From Shewanella salipaludis (GTDB lineage Bacteria; Pseudomonadota; Gammaproteobacteria; Enterobacterales; Shewanellaceae): DNA of 64,000 nucleotides. The notes beneath the pieces were generated by a model, which saw nothing but the letters and a program-made list of their open reading frames with translations, did not search any database and was not told the origin of the DNA. The stretch is taken from positions 62,001 to 126,000 of the forward strand of contig NZ_JAAXYH010000008.1 in the NCBI RefSeq assembly GCF_012911865.1, read 5' to 3'. Positions 19,059 to 28,587 of the stretch are shown here, in pieces; within the stretch, counting starts at the first letter, position 1; every line of letters starts with the position of its first letter. The translations under genes and the position numbers were made by a program.

Positions 19059-21896
19059 TTATTGGGGCAGCCGGGCCAGCAGGGGTTTGAGGAAGCGCGC
19101 CGTATGTGAACTCGGATGCTCTGCCACGGTTTCCGGGGTGCCGGTCGCCAGTATCATGCCGCCACCGGCGCCGCCTTCTGGACCCAGATCTATGATCCAG
19201 TCGGCGGTCTTGATCACATCCAGGTTATGCTCTATGACCACTATGGTGTTGCCGTGGGACTTGAGCCTATGCAGCACGTCCAGCAGCAGTTGGATATCGG
19301 CGAAATGCAGCCCGGTCGTGGGTTCATCCAGGATATACAAGGTGCGGCCGGTATCGCGTTTGGACAGTTCCTTGGCGAGCTTGACCCGCTGGGCCTCACC
19401 GCCGGACAGTGTGGTGGCGCTCTGCCCCAGGCGTATGTAGGACAGGCCCACATCCATCAGGGTCTGCAGTTTGCGGGCGATGGCAGGTACCGCATCGAAG
19501 AAACTGCGGGCATCCTCGACCGTCATCTGCAGCACTTCGTGAATGTTCTTGCCCTTGTACCTGACCTCCAGGGTCTCGCGGTTGTAACGTTTGCCCTTAC
19601 AGGAATCGCAGGGGACATACACGTCCGGCAGGAAGTGCATCTCCACCTTGATCAGTCCGTCGCCCTGACAGGCCTCGCAGCGACCGCCCTTGACGTTGAA
19701 GGAGAAGCGGCCGACCTGGTAGCCGCGCTGGCGGGATTCCTGGGTGGCGGCGAAGATCTCCCGTATCGGGGTGAAGATGCCTGTGTAGGTGGCCGGGTTG
19801 GATCTCGGGGTGCGGCCTATGGGGCTCTGATCTATGTCGACCACCTTGTCGCAGTGATCCATGCCTTCGATGCGATCGAAGGGCGAGGGTTCATCGACCG
19901 TGGCGCCGTTGAGCATGCGATGGGCTATCTTGAAGAAGGTGTCGTTGATCAGCGTCGACTTGCCGGAGCCAGACACGCCTGTGACGCAGGTGAACAGGCC
20001 GACGGGCACAGTCAGGTCGACGTTGCGCAGGTTGTTGCCGCGGGCGCCGAACAGCTCTATCACCTTGTCTTTGTCGAAGGCGGTGCGCGCTTCCTTGATG
20101 TGAATGTTGCGCTTGCCCGAGATGTACTGGCCCGTGACCGAGGCCTCGCAGGCGATGATATCTTCTATGGAGCCGTCACATATGACTTCGCCGCCGTGGA
20201 CACCGGCGCCCGGGCCTATGTCTATCACATGATCCGCCATGCGGATGGCATCTTCATCATGCTCGACCACTATGACGGTGTTGCCCAGATCCCGCAGGTG
20301 GATCAGTGTCTGCAACAGGCGTTCGTTGTCACGTTGGTGCAGGCCTATGGAGGGTTCGTCGAGCACATACATGACGCCCACCAGGCCGGCGCCTATCTGA
20401 CTCGCCAGGCGGATGCGCTGGGCCTCGCCGCCGGAGAGGGTCTCGGCCGAGCGTGACAGGCTCAGGTAGTTGAGGCCGACATTGACCAGGAAGCCGAGGC
20501 GATCCCGCACTTCCTTGAGGATCTTCTCGGCAATCTGCGCCTTCTGGCCGCTGAATTCCAGGGCGGTGAAATAGTCCATCGCCTCGCCAATCGACCAATT
20601 GGTCAGCTGCGGCAGGTTCAGTTCATCGATGAAGACGTTGCGGGCTTCTTCCCTGAGGCGCGAGCCGCCACAGCCCTGGCAGGCCTGGGTGTTGATGAAC
20701 TTGGCCAGTTCCTCGCGTACCGAGTTGCTCTCGGTTTCACGGTAGCGTCTGTCCATGTTGTTCAGTATGCCTTCGAAGGGGTGGGTGCGTACCACCACAT
20801 CGCCGCGATCGTTGATGTACCTGAAGGCGATCTCTTCCTTGCCCGAGCCGTAGAGCACCAGCTTGCGCACCTTGTCGCTCAGCTGTTCGAAGGGTTGCTC
20901 TATGTCGAACTTATAGTGTTCGGCCAGCGAGCCGAGCATCTGGAAGTAATAGAAGTTGCGTCTGTCCCAGCCGCGGATCGCCCCGCCGGCCAGTGACAGC
21001 TCGCTATTGGTGAGCACCCGCTCGGGATCGAAGAACTGTTGCACCCCCAGGCCGTCACAGGTAGGGCAGGCGCCGGCTGGATTGTTGAAGGAGAAGATCC
21101 TCGGCTCCAATTCCGCCATCGAATAACCGCATTGGGAGCAAGCGAAGTTGGCCGAGAACACCAGTTCTTCCTTGGCCCCTTCTTCCATGCTGGCGATGAT
21201 GGCGATGCCACCGGATAACTCCAGCGCCGTCTCGAAGGATTCCGCCAGGCGTTGCTGTATGTCGTCACGCACCTTGAAGCGATCTACTACGACTTCTATT
21301 GTGTGTTTGACATGCAGGTCCAGGGTCGGAGGATCTGTCAGATCACAGACTTCGCCGTCGATACGGGCGCGGATATAGCCCTGGGCCGATAAGCCTTCGA
21401 GTAACTTGACGTGCTCGCCCTTGCGACCCTTGACCACGGGCGCCAGCAACATCTGCCGGCTGTCGGCCGGCATCTCCAATACCTTGTCCACCATCTGGCT
21501 CACCGTCTGGGCCGCCAGCGGTTGGCCGTGGGTCGGACAGCGAGGCTCGCCAACCCGGGCGAACAAGAGGCGCAGATAGTCGTAAATTTCCGTGATGGTC
21601 CCGACTGTGGAACGCGGATTATGGGAGGTGGATTTCTGTTCTATGGAAATCGCCGGGCTCAGGCCCTCGATATGATCGACATCGGGTTTTTCCATCAGGC
21701 TCAGGAACTGGCGCGCATAGGCGGACAAAGATTCGACATAGCGTCGCTGACCTTCCGCATACAAGGTATCGAAGGCGAGGGAGGACTTGCCCGAACCGGA
21801 TAGTCCTGTAATAACAATGAGTTTATCCCTGGGGATAGTCAGGTTGATATTTTTGAGATTGTGCGTGCGGGCACCGCGTATTTCAATCTTATCCAT
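19059..21896 (-). CDS. uvrA: Excinuclease ABC subunit A, UvrA
   Basis: UvrA is the damage-sensing ATPase of nucleotide excision repair. The 945-residue length is standard. It has two ABC ATPase halves with [14 protein letters not shown] and [14 protein letters not shown], two ABC signatures ([16 protein letters not shown] and [16 protein letters not shown]), and zinc fingers such as CSQCGYSM and CEACQGDG with [10 protein letters not shown]. The gene faces away from the MFS and ssb genes; the divergent uvrA-ssb arrangement of enterobacteria is preserved apart from the insertion of the MFS gene. I did not find a LexA box in the shared upstream region. Confidence 0.98.
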   Translation of the reverse strand: MDKIEIRGARTHNLKNINLTIPRDKLIVITGLSGSGKSSLAFDTLYAEGQRRYVESLSAYARQFLSLMEKPDVDHIEGLSPAISIEQKSTSHNPRSTVGTITEIYDYLRLLFARVGEPRCPTHGQPLAAQTVSQMVDKVLEMPADSRQMLLAPVVKGRKGEHVKLLEGLSAQGYIRARIDGEVCDLTDPPTLDLHVKHTIEVVVDRFKVRDDIQQRLAESFETALELSGGIAIIASMEEGAKEELVFSANFACSQCGYSMAELEPRIFSFNNPAGACPTCDGLGVQQFFDPERVLTNSELSLAGGAIRGWDRRNFYYFQMLGSLAEHYKFDIEQPFEQLSDKVRKLVLYGSGKEEIAFRYINDRGDVVVRTHPFEGILNNMDRRYRETESNSVREELAKFINTQACQGCGGSRLREEARNVFIDELNLPQLTNWSIGEAMDYFTALEFSGQKAQIAEKILKEVRDRLGFLVNVGLNYLSLSRSAETLSGGEAQRIRLASQIGAGLVGVMYVLDEPSIGLHQRDNERLLQTLIHLRDLGNTVIVVEHDEDAIRMADHVIDIGPGAGVHGGEVICDGSIEDIIACEASVTGQYISGKRNIHIKEARTAFDKDKVIELFGARGNNLRNVDLTVPVGLFTCVTGVSGSGKSTLINDTFFKIAHRMLNGATVDEPSPFDRIEGMDHCDKVVDIDQSPIGRTPRSNPATYTGIFTPIREIFAATQESRQRGYQVGRFSFNVKGGRCEACQGDGLIKVEMHFLPDVYVPCDSCKGKRYNRETLEVRYKGKNIHEVLQMTVEDARSFFDAVPAIARKLQTLMDVGLSYIRLGQSATTLSGGEAQRVKLAKELSKRDTGRTLYILDEPTTGLHFADIQLLLDVLHRLKSHGNTIVVIEHNLDVIKTADWIIDLGPEGGAGGGMILATGTPETVAEHPSSHTARFLKPLLARLPQ

Positions 21897-22093
21897 CTAT
21901 CGCTCTAGGTTCACATGCTGAAGAAAAAGAGCCCAAGTATCGCACAGTTCCGCCGCCGAGTTTAGCGGATTGTGTGTTTTGCTCTCGCAGCCCCCGGCTC
22001 CCCAGGGTTTGCTTTGGGCGGATTCCTTTTGAGCTAAATTAATCGCCTGTGGTAACATGCGCCCCTCGCAATTTTTCACCTCGGGACAAAATC

Positions 22094-23461
22094 ATGGCAG
22101 CTAGCGGACTCTCTGGCACAGAGAAGAAAGTCGCGTTTTCCTTGGCCAGTGTATTCGGTTTGCGCATGATGGGGCTGTTCATGATCATGCCCGTCTTCGC
22201 GCTCTACGGTCAGCATCTGAGTGGTTTCTCGCCCTTATGGATAGGCATAGCCATAGGCGCCTACGGCCTGACGCAGGCGCTGTTGCAGATCCCCATGGGG
22301 ATCTTATCCGACAAGATAGGCCGCAAGCCGGTGATCCTCGGTGGCCTGGTGTTGTTCGCCATCGGCAGCCTGATCGCCGCCAATGCCGACAGCATCTATG
22401 GGGTGGTGTTTGGCCGGGCGGTACAGGGCATGGGCGCCATCGCCGCCGCCGTGTTGGCACTGGCGGCGGATCTCACCCGGGACGAGCAGCGTACCAAGGT
22501 GATGGCCATCATAGGCATATGCATAGGCTTCTCCTTCGCCCTGGCCCTGCTGGTCGGCCCCATAGTGGCCCAGCATCTTGGCCTGTCCGGGCTCTTTATC
22601 TTGACTGCGGCGCTGGCGGTGCTCGGCATGGTCATAGTGCAGGCTCTGGTGCCGAATCCTATTTATCAGGCCCCAAGAGGCGATACAGTCGCGGCGCCGG
22701 CGCGGCTCAGGCGCATGCTGGCCGATCCCCAATTGTTCCGTCTCGACGCGGGTATTTTCATCCTGCATCTGGTGTTGACGGCCGTGTTTGTTGCCCTGCC
22801 GCTGGATCTGGTGGATGCCGGCCTGGTGAAAGAGAAGCACTGGATGCTGTATTTCCCGGCCTTCATCGGCGCCTTCTTCCTCATGGTGCCGCTGATCATC
22901 ATAGGGGTGAAAAAGAAGAACACCAAGGCCACCTTCCAGATAGCCCTGGTGATCATGATGCTGGCGCTGGCAGGGATGGCGCTGTTCAGCCATAGTCTGA
23001 CGGCCCTGAGCATAGCCATACTCTTATTCTTCACCGGCTTCAATTACCTTGAGGCCTCCCTTCCCAGCCTCATCGCCAAGTTCTGCCCGGTCGGGGAGAA
23101 AGGGTCGGCCATGGGGGTCTATTCCACCAGTCAGTTCCTGGGGGCCTTCTGCGGCGGCATGCTCGGCGGCGGGGCTTACCAGTTATTGGGTGCCCAAGGG
23201 GTATTCGAGTTGGCGCTCGGACTCATGCTGTTATGGCTGTTGCTGACCCTGGGGATGGCTAACCCTGTGATGTTAAAAAGTTATACCCTGGCGGCGCAGG
23301 TTGCGGACAAGAGCCAGGCTCAGGTGATGGCGACACGCCTGTCACAACTCCCGGGTGTGGCCGAGGCTATTGTGGTCTTGGAGGAGAAAGTGGCATATTT
23401 AAAGGTAGATGAGTATTTCGATTTAAGACAAGCCAGAGCTGTGTTAGGCTCTCCCAATTAA
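22094..23461 (+). CDS. yajR: YajR-like major facilitator superfamily transporter
   Basis: The 455-residue protein has twelve membrane segments of the MFS with motif A, GILSDKIGRKPVIL, after helix 2 and GRAVQGMGAIAAAV in helix 4. After the last helix it has a soluble tail of about 65 residues (TRLSQLPGVAEAIVVLEEKV) that reads as the ferredoxin-like YAM domain characteristic of YajR. The transported compound is unknown. ATG 22094 was chosen because the earlier frame start extends into the promoter region. It lies 33 bases before ssb, which may be partly read through from it. Confidence 0.85.
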   Translation: MAASGLSGTEKKVAFSLASVFGLRMMGLFMIMPVFALYGQHLSGFSPLWIGIAIGAYGLTQALLQIPMGILSDKIGRKPVILGGLVLFAIGSLIAANADSIYGVVFGRAVQGMGAIAAAVLALAADLTRDEQRTKVMAIIGICIGFSFALALLVGPIVAQHLGLSGLFILTAALAVLGMVIVQALVPNPIYQAPRGDTVAAPARLRRMLADPQLFRLDAGIFILHLVLTAVFVALPLDLVDAGLVKEKHWMLYFPAFIGAFFLMVPLIIIGVKKKNTKATFQIALVIMMLALAGMALFSHSLTALSIAILLFFTGFNYLEASLPSLIAKFCPVGEKGSAMGVYSTSQFLGAFCGGMLGGGAYQLLGAQGVFELALGLMLLWLLLTLGMANPVMLKSYTLAAQVADKSQAQVMATRLSQLPGVAEAIVVLEEKVAYLKVDEYFDLRQARAVLGSPN

Positions 23462-23494
23462 TCGTGTTTTAGTGAAGATCGCAGGAGATTTTTG

Positions 23495-24166
23495 ATGGCC
23501 AGTCGTGGTGTGAACAAAGTAATTCTGGTTGGCAATTTGGGGCAAGATCCTGAAGTTCGTTATATGCCCAATGGCAATGCAGTTGCAAATATCACAGTGG
23601 CAACCAGTGAGTCCTGGAAAGATCAACAGGGTCAACAGCAAGAACGTACCGAATGGCATCGTGTGGTGATGTTCGGCAAGCTGGCGGAAATTGCCGGTGA
23701 ATACCTGCGCAAGGGTTCGCAGGTGTATCTGGAAGGCAAGCTGCAGACCCGTAAGTGGAAAGATCAGCAAGGTCAGGACAAGTATACTACCGAGATAGTG
23801 GTAGATCAGAGCGGCAGCATGCAGATGCTGGGTTCGCGCAACCAACAGGGTGGCCAGGGCGCGCCCATGGGCGGCGCCCCTCAAGGTAACCAGGGCTATG
23901 GCAATGCGCCGCAGCAGCAGTACGCCCCCAAGGCGGCTCCGGCTCAGCAGCCTGCACAGCAATACAATGCACCGCAGCAACAGACTTATGCCCAGCCAGC
24001 GGCACCGCAGCAGCCGGCACAGCAAGGCTATGCGCCTAAGCCCCAGGCGGCTCCTGCCTACCAGCAGCCGGCCCCGGCCCAACGTCCTGCGCCACAGCCA
24101 CAGCAGCCACAACAAAACTTCACTCCAGACCTGGATGATGGCTGGGATGACGATATTCCATTCTAG
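23495..24166 (+). CDS. ssb: Single-stranded DNA-binding protein SSB
   Basis: The 223-residue protein has the OB fold in the first 110 residues ([53 protein letters not shown]), a long disordered linker rich in glutamine, proline and alanine, and the acidic tip [10 protein letters not shown] that recruits repair and replication partners. The linker is longer than in Escherichia coli, as is usual in Shewanella. ATG 23495 follows AGGAG with 7 bases between. An intrinsic terminator lies downstream. Confidence 0.98.
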   Translation: MASRGVNKVILVGNLGQDPEVRYMPNGNAVANITVATSESWKDQQGQQQERTEWHRVVMFGKLAEIAGEYLRKGSQVYLEGKLQTRKWKDQQGQDKYTTEIVVDQSGSMQMLGSRNQQGGQGAPMGGAPQGNQGYGNAPQQQYAPKAAPAQQPAQQYNAPQQQTYAQPAAPQQPAQQGYAPKPQAAPAYQQPAPAQRPAPQPQQPQQNFTPDLDDGWDDDIPF

Positions 24167-24230
24167 GCCATCCCGCGCCGACATGAGCGCCGAAGCTTGA
24201 GTCTGACTTGAGCCGAGAGTGGAAATCATG

Positions 24231-24259
24231 AGCCCCGCAGTTAATCTGCGGGGCTTTTT
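24231..24259 (+). terminator. Rho-independent terminator after ssb
   Basis: AGCCCCGCAG (24231-24240), loop TTAAT and CTGCGGGGCT (24246-24255) precede a T run. Confidence 0.9.
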
Positions 24260-24732
24260 GTTGGCTGGGATCCGAGTGTCTTTTTTTGGGAGGGAGAGGG
24301 GCAGCCTTATGGGGCCTTATGCTCGAAAATCGTCGGCTTTCAGCCCCTGAGCTTTAAGCCCCAGAGCTTGAAGCGAGCGTCGAGCAAGGAGAACTGCTCG
24401 TCCTGTCCAATAACGTCCTATCCAATGACGTCCATGTCAACAAGTCAGTTAGGCATCCCAACCTCTCGCTCATAAGCGCGAAAATTACCGATTTCCATTT
24501 GCCCTGCAGCAACTTAGATGGGGAGAGAACTCCTTCGGCAGCCGGGTTTACCTCGGCACTTGGGTTTTAAAAGCCATGTGTCTGCCCTGCTTCTGTGATG
24601 TTCAGCTTCCAGGGTTGTCGCTCTTCTACATTAAAACTGTTGCATAAATGTAAATTTAGTTTTAGTTTATTTTCTGCTCAAGAACGAGCGGTGGAAATAT
24701 TCCAATAAGCATGGAAGAAACAAGGATTTATT
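24260..24732. other. Intergenic stretch between ssb and the secreted small protein
   Basis: No convincing gene is present. The stretch 24451-24500 resembles sequences at 57755-57800 and near 57870 and looks like a dispersed intergenic element. The last 100 bases before 24733 are AT-rich and probably hold the promoter of the next gene, though I could not fix a clear -35/-10 pair. Confidence 0.5.
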
Positions 24733-25104
24733 ATGAATAAAATGTTGAAAGCTTTGGGGGCCGTTTCGGTTCTCTGTTTCGCCCAGTCTGCACTTGCGGC
24801 CGATCTGGTCTGTCACCTTAACGTCAAGAGCGGCGGTAATGTCTATGGCAATGGTACGGCTCACTGCAGCGGTTTAGATTTCAGTTTCGGCAGCAGCACC
24901 TCGGGTTCATACAATATCGTCAACATCAACAAGATGGTCAAGTCGGTAATCTGGAGTGGTAATGCCAAGTGTTCCGGCGGAACTTCCTGCGGTGTCACAG
25001 TGCGTGCCTACTCAGTCAATCAAGCCAGTGCCACTATCCTGTATCAGGATGGTACCTGGGAACAGACCAACACCGCGACCATGGAATATGAAACCGGTAA
25101 GTAA
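24733..25104 (+). CDS. Small secreted protein of unknown function, four cysteines
   Basis: I do not recognise this 123-residue protein. It has a clean signal peptide (MLKALGAVSVLCFAQSALA), so the mature form is about 100 residues in the periplasm or outside. Four cysteines (CHLN, HCSG, KCSGG, SCGV) could form two disulfides. The body is rich in serine, glycine, asparagine and threonine with beta-strand-like alternation. AAGGA lies 8 bases before the ATG and a strong terminator follows, so it is a complete single-gene unit. It precedes the curli genes by about 840 bases, but no link is shown. Confidence 0.7.
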   Translation: MNKMLKALGAVSVLCFAQSALAADLVCHLNVKSGGNVYGNGTAHCSGLDFSFGSSTSGSYNIVNINKMVKSVIWSGNAKCSGGTSCGVTVRAYSVNQASATILYQDGTWEQTNTATMEYETGK

Positions 25105-25125
25105 GCGGCAGGCGGTATGACGTTT

Positions 25126-25150
25126 GGAGAGGCGATAGCCTCTCCTTTTT
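25126..25150 (+). terminator. Rho-independent terminator after the small secreted protein gene
   Basis: GGAGAGGC (25126-25133), loop GATA, GCCTCTCC (25138-25145) and five T residues. Confidence 0.9.
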
Positions 25151-25946
25151 GTTGTTTGCAGAACGGTAGACAAAAATAACCAAGACACCCATAGCTCCTG
25201 ACGCTATCGGGAGTCTCTATTGATATCAGATACTTCCCGGGATCAGGTCTCCTCCAAAAAGTACTCTCTACCCAATAAACACTGTTGCCGTGATTGGCTG
25301 CGACAACATTGAGCGGCACACCAAAGAGGCCTGTTGAGCAAATCATTCACCGGCAAGCCAATCCCCAGTCCGTTTTTCGCCGCCAGCTGACAGCCTGACG
25401 AACTGGCATACCCAGTCTCATGGCTTTGGTGAGCAGCTTCACGACTGCCAGTGCCAGCAAAGGGGAATTAAACTGACCTTTGCGCATTGACGCGGTTTCG
25501 ATAGCCTATCTACCGATAAAGAGTGCTTAGTTATATTCAGGTCAATTAATTGCAGATGCTATGCTTGGATTTTCCCCATGTCATGTCGGTTCTGGGGAGT
25601 ACTTACAGGCTCCTGTCGCAAAGATTGCAATAGGTTCATCTATTTAGGTAACAACGCAGCCTAACATAGTTGGCATCGAGATTCGGACTGTAACAGTCGA
25701 ACCAGGTCATAGCAGTCATGAATACGCTAACCGCATCACCCAAAAGTACTAATCCTTTCTTCTGTTTTGCGGGTTTAACTTGCCAATTTGTCATCTTCCT
25801 GCTCTAGGTGGATAACCAGCCATTCAGATTGCTGTTATTGTGAACAGGCTTTTTTTAACGGGAACAATGGCATAAGTATATAGCTGCTTGGCACTGTCAT
25901 TGGCGCAGCTCAATATTGCCAATACATCATAGGATAACGCCGGCAT
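25151..25946. other. Long gene-poor stretch upstream of the curli export genes
   Basis: About 800 bases without a gene I can support. On the minus strand a 46-codon frame (25347-25487) and a 100-codon frame running back to 25044 exist but match no family I know. The stretch could be a decayed gene plus the long upstream control region of csgEFG, since curli promoters often receive many regulators. No clear promoter pair was found. Confidence 0.4.
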
Positions 25947-26342
25947 ATGTTAAACAGACTCATATTGATGCCACTGATATTCGGCCTGATGGGGCCTGTG
26001 ATGGCCGAAGAGGCAGAGATTGAAATCAGTGGATTGGTGATCGACAGGACACTGACCCGCTTCGGTAAAGATTTCAGTTTTTATTATTCAGGCTACTGGA
26101 GGGATCTGCCCTTTACCCAAGGCTTCAATGTCACGCTGAATGAAACTGTTTTCCCCCAGGCGGGCACGCAACTCAGGGTAGCCGTCAACGGCACTCAAAT
26201 CTATATGACTTACTTTGGCCGCCGGGCCAGCCCGGTCAAGGAGAGGGCCGAACAGGCGATATTGTTGACTATTGACTATATCGCCAAGGTTAGAGCCAAC
26301 GCCATTACGGGTGAGATGGCCGATGTATCAGACGATTATTAG
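25947..26342 (+). CDS. csgE: Curli assembly factor CsgE
   Basis: The 131-residue protein has a signal peptide (ending near GPVMAEE) and the CsgE core: EISGLVIDRTLTRFGKDFSF, YWRDLPFTQGFNVTLNE and QIYMTYFGRRASPVKERAEQ. CsgE is a periplasmic cap that delivers curlin to the CsgG pore. It is the first gene of csgE-csgF-csgG; its TAG is 1 base before the csgF ATG, implying translational coupling. Confidence 0.93.
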   Translation: MLNRLILMPLIFGLMGPVMAEEAEIEISGLVIDRTLTRFGKDFSFYYSGYWRDLPFTQGFNVTLNETVFPQAGTQLRVAVNGTQIYMTYFGRRASPVKERAEQAILLTIDYIAKVRANAITGEMADVSDDY

Positions 26343-26343
26343 G

Positions 26344-26742
26344 ATGACAGCAGTGAATTACAGGATGTTAATCATGACGGCATCGGCCGTAGCAGCCAGT
26401 TATGCCCAAGGTACGGAACTGGTTTATACCCCGAACAATCCCAGCTTTGGTGGCTCGCCACTCAATGGCGCTTATCTGCTGAATAAGGCCAATGCCCAAA
26501 ACGACAACAAGGCCGAGGATACGGAAAAGGACTTTGTGACACGTTTCAAGGAATCACTCGAGCGAAATATCATGAATACCATAACCCGTGGCGTAGCCAA
26601 TGGTGAGATCACCGATGGTACTTATGACACAGGGGACTTTCGCATCGAAGTGGCTTCGGTCGGTGGCGGCGTGATGCTGACTATCACCAACCTGCTGACG
26701 GGTGAAGTGACAGTCATTGAAATGCCGACCTTTGGAGGCTAG
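26344..26742 (+). CDS. csgF: Curli assembly factor CsgF
   Basis: The 132-residue protein has a signal region (MLIMTASAVAASYAQG) and the CsgF hallmark mature N terminus TELVYTPNNPSFGGSPLNGA, which inserts in the CsgG pore, followed by a helical part and a C-terminal strand region (GGGVMLTITNLLTGEVTVIE). CsgF anchors the nucleator at the surface. ATG 26344 gives the best signal peptide; internal ATGs at 26365 and 26374 are less likely. It is 3 bases ahead of csgG. Confidence 0.93.
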   Translation: MTAVNYRMLIMTASAVAASYAQGTELVYTPNNPSFGGSPLNGAYLLNKANAQNDNKAEDTEKDFVTRFKESLERNIMNTITRGVANGEITDGTYDTGDFRIEVASVGGGVMLTITNLLTGEVTVIEMPTFGG

Positions 26743-26745
26743 GGG

Positions 26746-27543
26746 ATGAGAAACATCATACCTTGTCTGGGCGTTCTGCTCCTGTCGGCCTGCAGCTTGA
26801 TCCCCAAGCCGGAACTGAACATCATCGAAGCTCAATTGAACCCAGTGAGCGAGACCATGCTGGCGCTGCAAGCCAAGCCTGGGCCCAGCCATCCTATTCC
26901 AGTGGCGATTTATTCGTTCAGGGATCAAACCGGGCAATATAAGCCACAGCAAAATGTCAGCTCTTTTTCGACGGCAGTGACTCAGGGGGCGACCTCCATC
27001 TTGATCCAGACCCTATTGGACTCTAAATGGTTCATTCCCGTCGAACGGGAGGGGTTACAAGATCTGTTGACGGAGAGGAAGATCAGCAAGAAGCAGCCGG
27101 GGAATGCCGTTGACCCGGATATCCCCCCGCTCACCAATGCCAGGCTGCTGTTGGAAGGGGGCATAATAAGTTACGAAACCAATATCAGCTCGGGTGGTGC
27201 CGGGGTCGAATACTATGGTATCGGCGCTTCGGAGCTGTACCGGGAAGATCAAGTGACCATCTACCTGAGAGCCGTCGACGTACATAGCGGGAAGGTGATG
27301 ATGTCTGTGTCGGCGACCAAGCGTGTCTTCTCACAGGAGATGCGTGCCGGCTTAATGCGCTTTACCAGTTTGAATCGACTGGCAGAAGCGGAAGTGGGTT
27401 TCACCACTAACGAGCCGGTGCAATTCTGCGTGCAAAAGGCCATAGAACTCGCAGTGGCGGAAATGGTGGCTAGGGGGGTCAAGCTGGGGTATTGGAATTC
27501 GGCAGAGGTCAAGGCCGCCAACATGACTATGACGTCATCATGA
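26746..27543 (+). CDS. csgG: Curli secretion channel lipoprotein CsgG
   Basis: The 265-residue protein has a lipobox (LLLSACS) and the CsgG fold: PIPVAIYSFRDQTGQYKPQQ, WFIPVEREGLQDLLTERKI, then ARLLLEGGIISYETNISSGG and YREDQVTIYLRAVDVHSGKV. CsgG oligomerises as a nine-fold pore for curlin export across the outer membrane. It ends the csgEFG operon. A gap of 267 bases separates it from csgD. Confidence 0.96.
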   Translation: MRNIIPCLGVLLLSACSLIPKPELNIIEAQLNPVSETMLALQAKPGPSHPIPVAIYSFRDQTGQYKPQQNVSSFSTAVTQGATSILIQTLLDSKWFIPVEREGLQDLLTERKISKKQPGNAVDPDIPPLTNARLLLEGGIISYETNISSGGAGVEYYGIGASELYREDQVTIYLRAVDVHSGKVMMSVSATKRVFSQEMRAGLMRFTSLNRLAEAEVGFTTNEPVQFCVQKAIELAVAEMVARGVKLGYWNSAEVKAANMTMTSS

Positions 27544-27816
27544 CGCAGCCTAGGCTATTGGCCGAGACGGCGCAGCGGGTTGCTGCATCCAGGTTTGGAA
27601 CTGGCCTGTATGCCTCGGAGTTTAATTCTGTTTGCTGTTGAATTTTTGGGTTAATTTATTCTACCATGCCAATTTGTTGGTCTGTTGTACCGCCATTGAT
27701 GGCGTTGACGGTAGAAGGGAACTGCTTGGGCTCGTGGTGCCATTCTAATGGACTAGGAAGAGTAGGGTTCATCCTGAAAAGGAGGGGGCGCTATCATTGT
27801 CAGGGAGAAGATGTAC

Positions 27817-28482
27817 ATGATTAAAATCGATGAGCTTGTGTTTATCCATCAGATTTCGGCTCCATGCCATTTAGCGATATTGGCCGAGTCTGTAGGTTTG
27901 AAAACACGTGTTGTCAGCCAGATTTCAGAGCTATCCGTGGACAAAGATGATCATAGTTTCTGTCTCGTGCCGCAACGCGGCATGGCCTTGGATAACAAGG
28001 GGATCCCTTTAGTAGCTTCACGGCTAATCGCCCAATTTCCTGTCGCGCTTTACCAGGTTGACCAGGATAGATTGGAGGCAGAGGCTGCATTATTACTCGG
28101 GATCAAGGGGCTGTTATTTGCCGATCAAGGCATGGACTCACTACTGACAGGGCTAAAGAAGATGCTTGCCGGTGAGCTCTGGTATGACAGCAGCCTGATC
28201 AGCAGGGTATTCAGCCAGCTGATCAAGCGCTTCGATGGTGACAAGGAGGGCGTGCAGGATACGGCTGTCATGCTGCAGATGCTCACCAGTCGGGAACGAA
28301 CCGTCATCAATCTCGTGTCGAGCGGGGCCAGAAACAAGGAAATCGCCCACAGCCTCTGCATCAGCGAGCACACGGTTAAGGCACATATTTCATCAATATT
28401 CAGAAAAACCCAGTCGCGGAATAGGGTCGAATTGTTAAGGTGGGCACAAACATATCAGAGTCATTTCAGGCTCTGCTCCTGA
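27817..28482 (+). CDS. csgD: CsgD-like LuxR-family transcriptional activator
   Basis: The 221-residue protein has an atypical receiver-like N terminus without a recognisable phosphorylation site and a C-terminal LuxR helix-turn-helix: LTSRERTVINLVSSGARNKE and HSLCISEHTVKAHISSIFRK. This is the CsgD build. CsgD activates curlin genes and other matrix genes. ATG 27811 is too close to AGGGAG, so ATG 27817, 9 bases away, is used. It is co-directional with csgEFG and converges on csgA. Confidence 0.87.
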   Translation: MIKIDELVFIHQISAPCHLAILAESVGLKTRVVSQISELSVDKDDHSFCLVPQRGMALDNKGIPLVASRLIAQFPVALYQVDQDRLEAEAALLLGIKGLLFADQGMDSLLTGLKKMLAGELWYDSSLISRVFSQLIKRFDGDKEGVQDTAVMLQMLTSRERTVINLVSSGARNKEIAHSLCISEHTVKAHISSIFRKTQSRNRVELLRWAQTYQSHFRLCS

Positions 28483-28540
28483 ATTCAACAAGCCCTTAAG
28501 CTGTCTCTTAAGTTGTATTGGTTTCGGCATGGACTGACAT

Positions 28541-28570
28541 AACAATAGGGAGCCGGGGCTCCCTATTGTT
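28541..28570. terminator. Long perfect hairpin between csgD and csgA
   Basis: AACAATAGGGAGCC (28541-28554) and GGCTCCCTATTGTT (28557-28570) pair over 14 bp around a GG centre. It lies between convergent stop codons and probably ends both transcripts, though no long T run follows. Confidence 0.75.
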
Positions 28571-28587
28571 ATTGCCGGCATCCCGCC

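Noticed and set aside
21897..22093. LexA (SOS) box between uvrA and the MFS gene
   Set aside because: No CTGT-N8-ACAG sequence was found on reading this interval, so SOS control cannot be claimed.
25044..25346. Minus-strand frame of 100 codons overlapping the 3' end of the small secreted protein gene
   Set aside because: It overlaps a terminator and a better supported gene and has no recognisable family.
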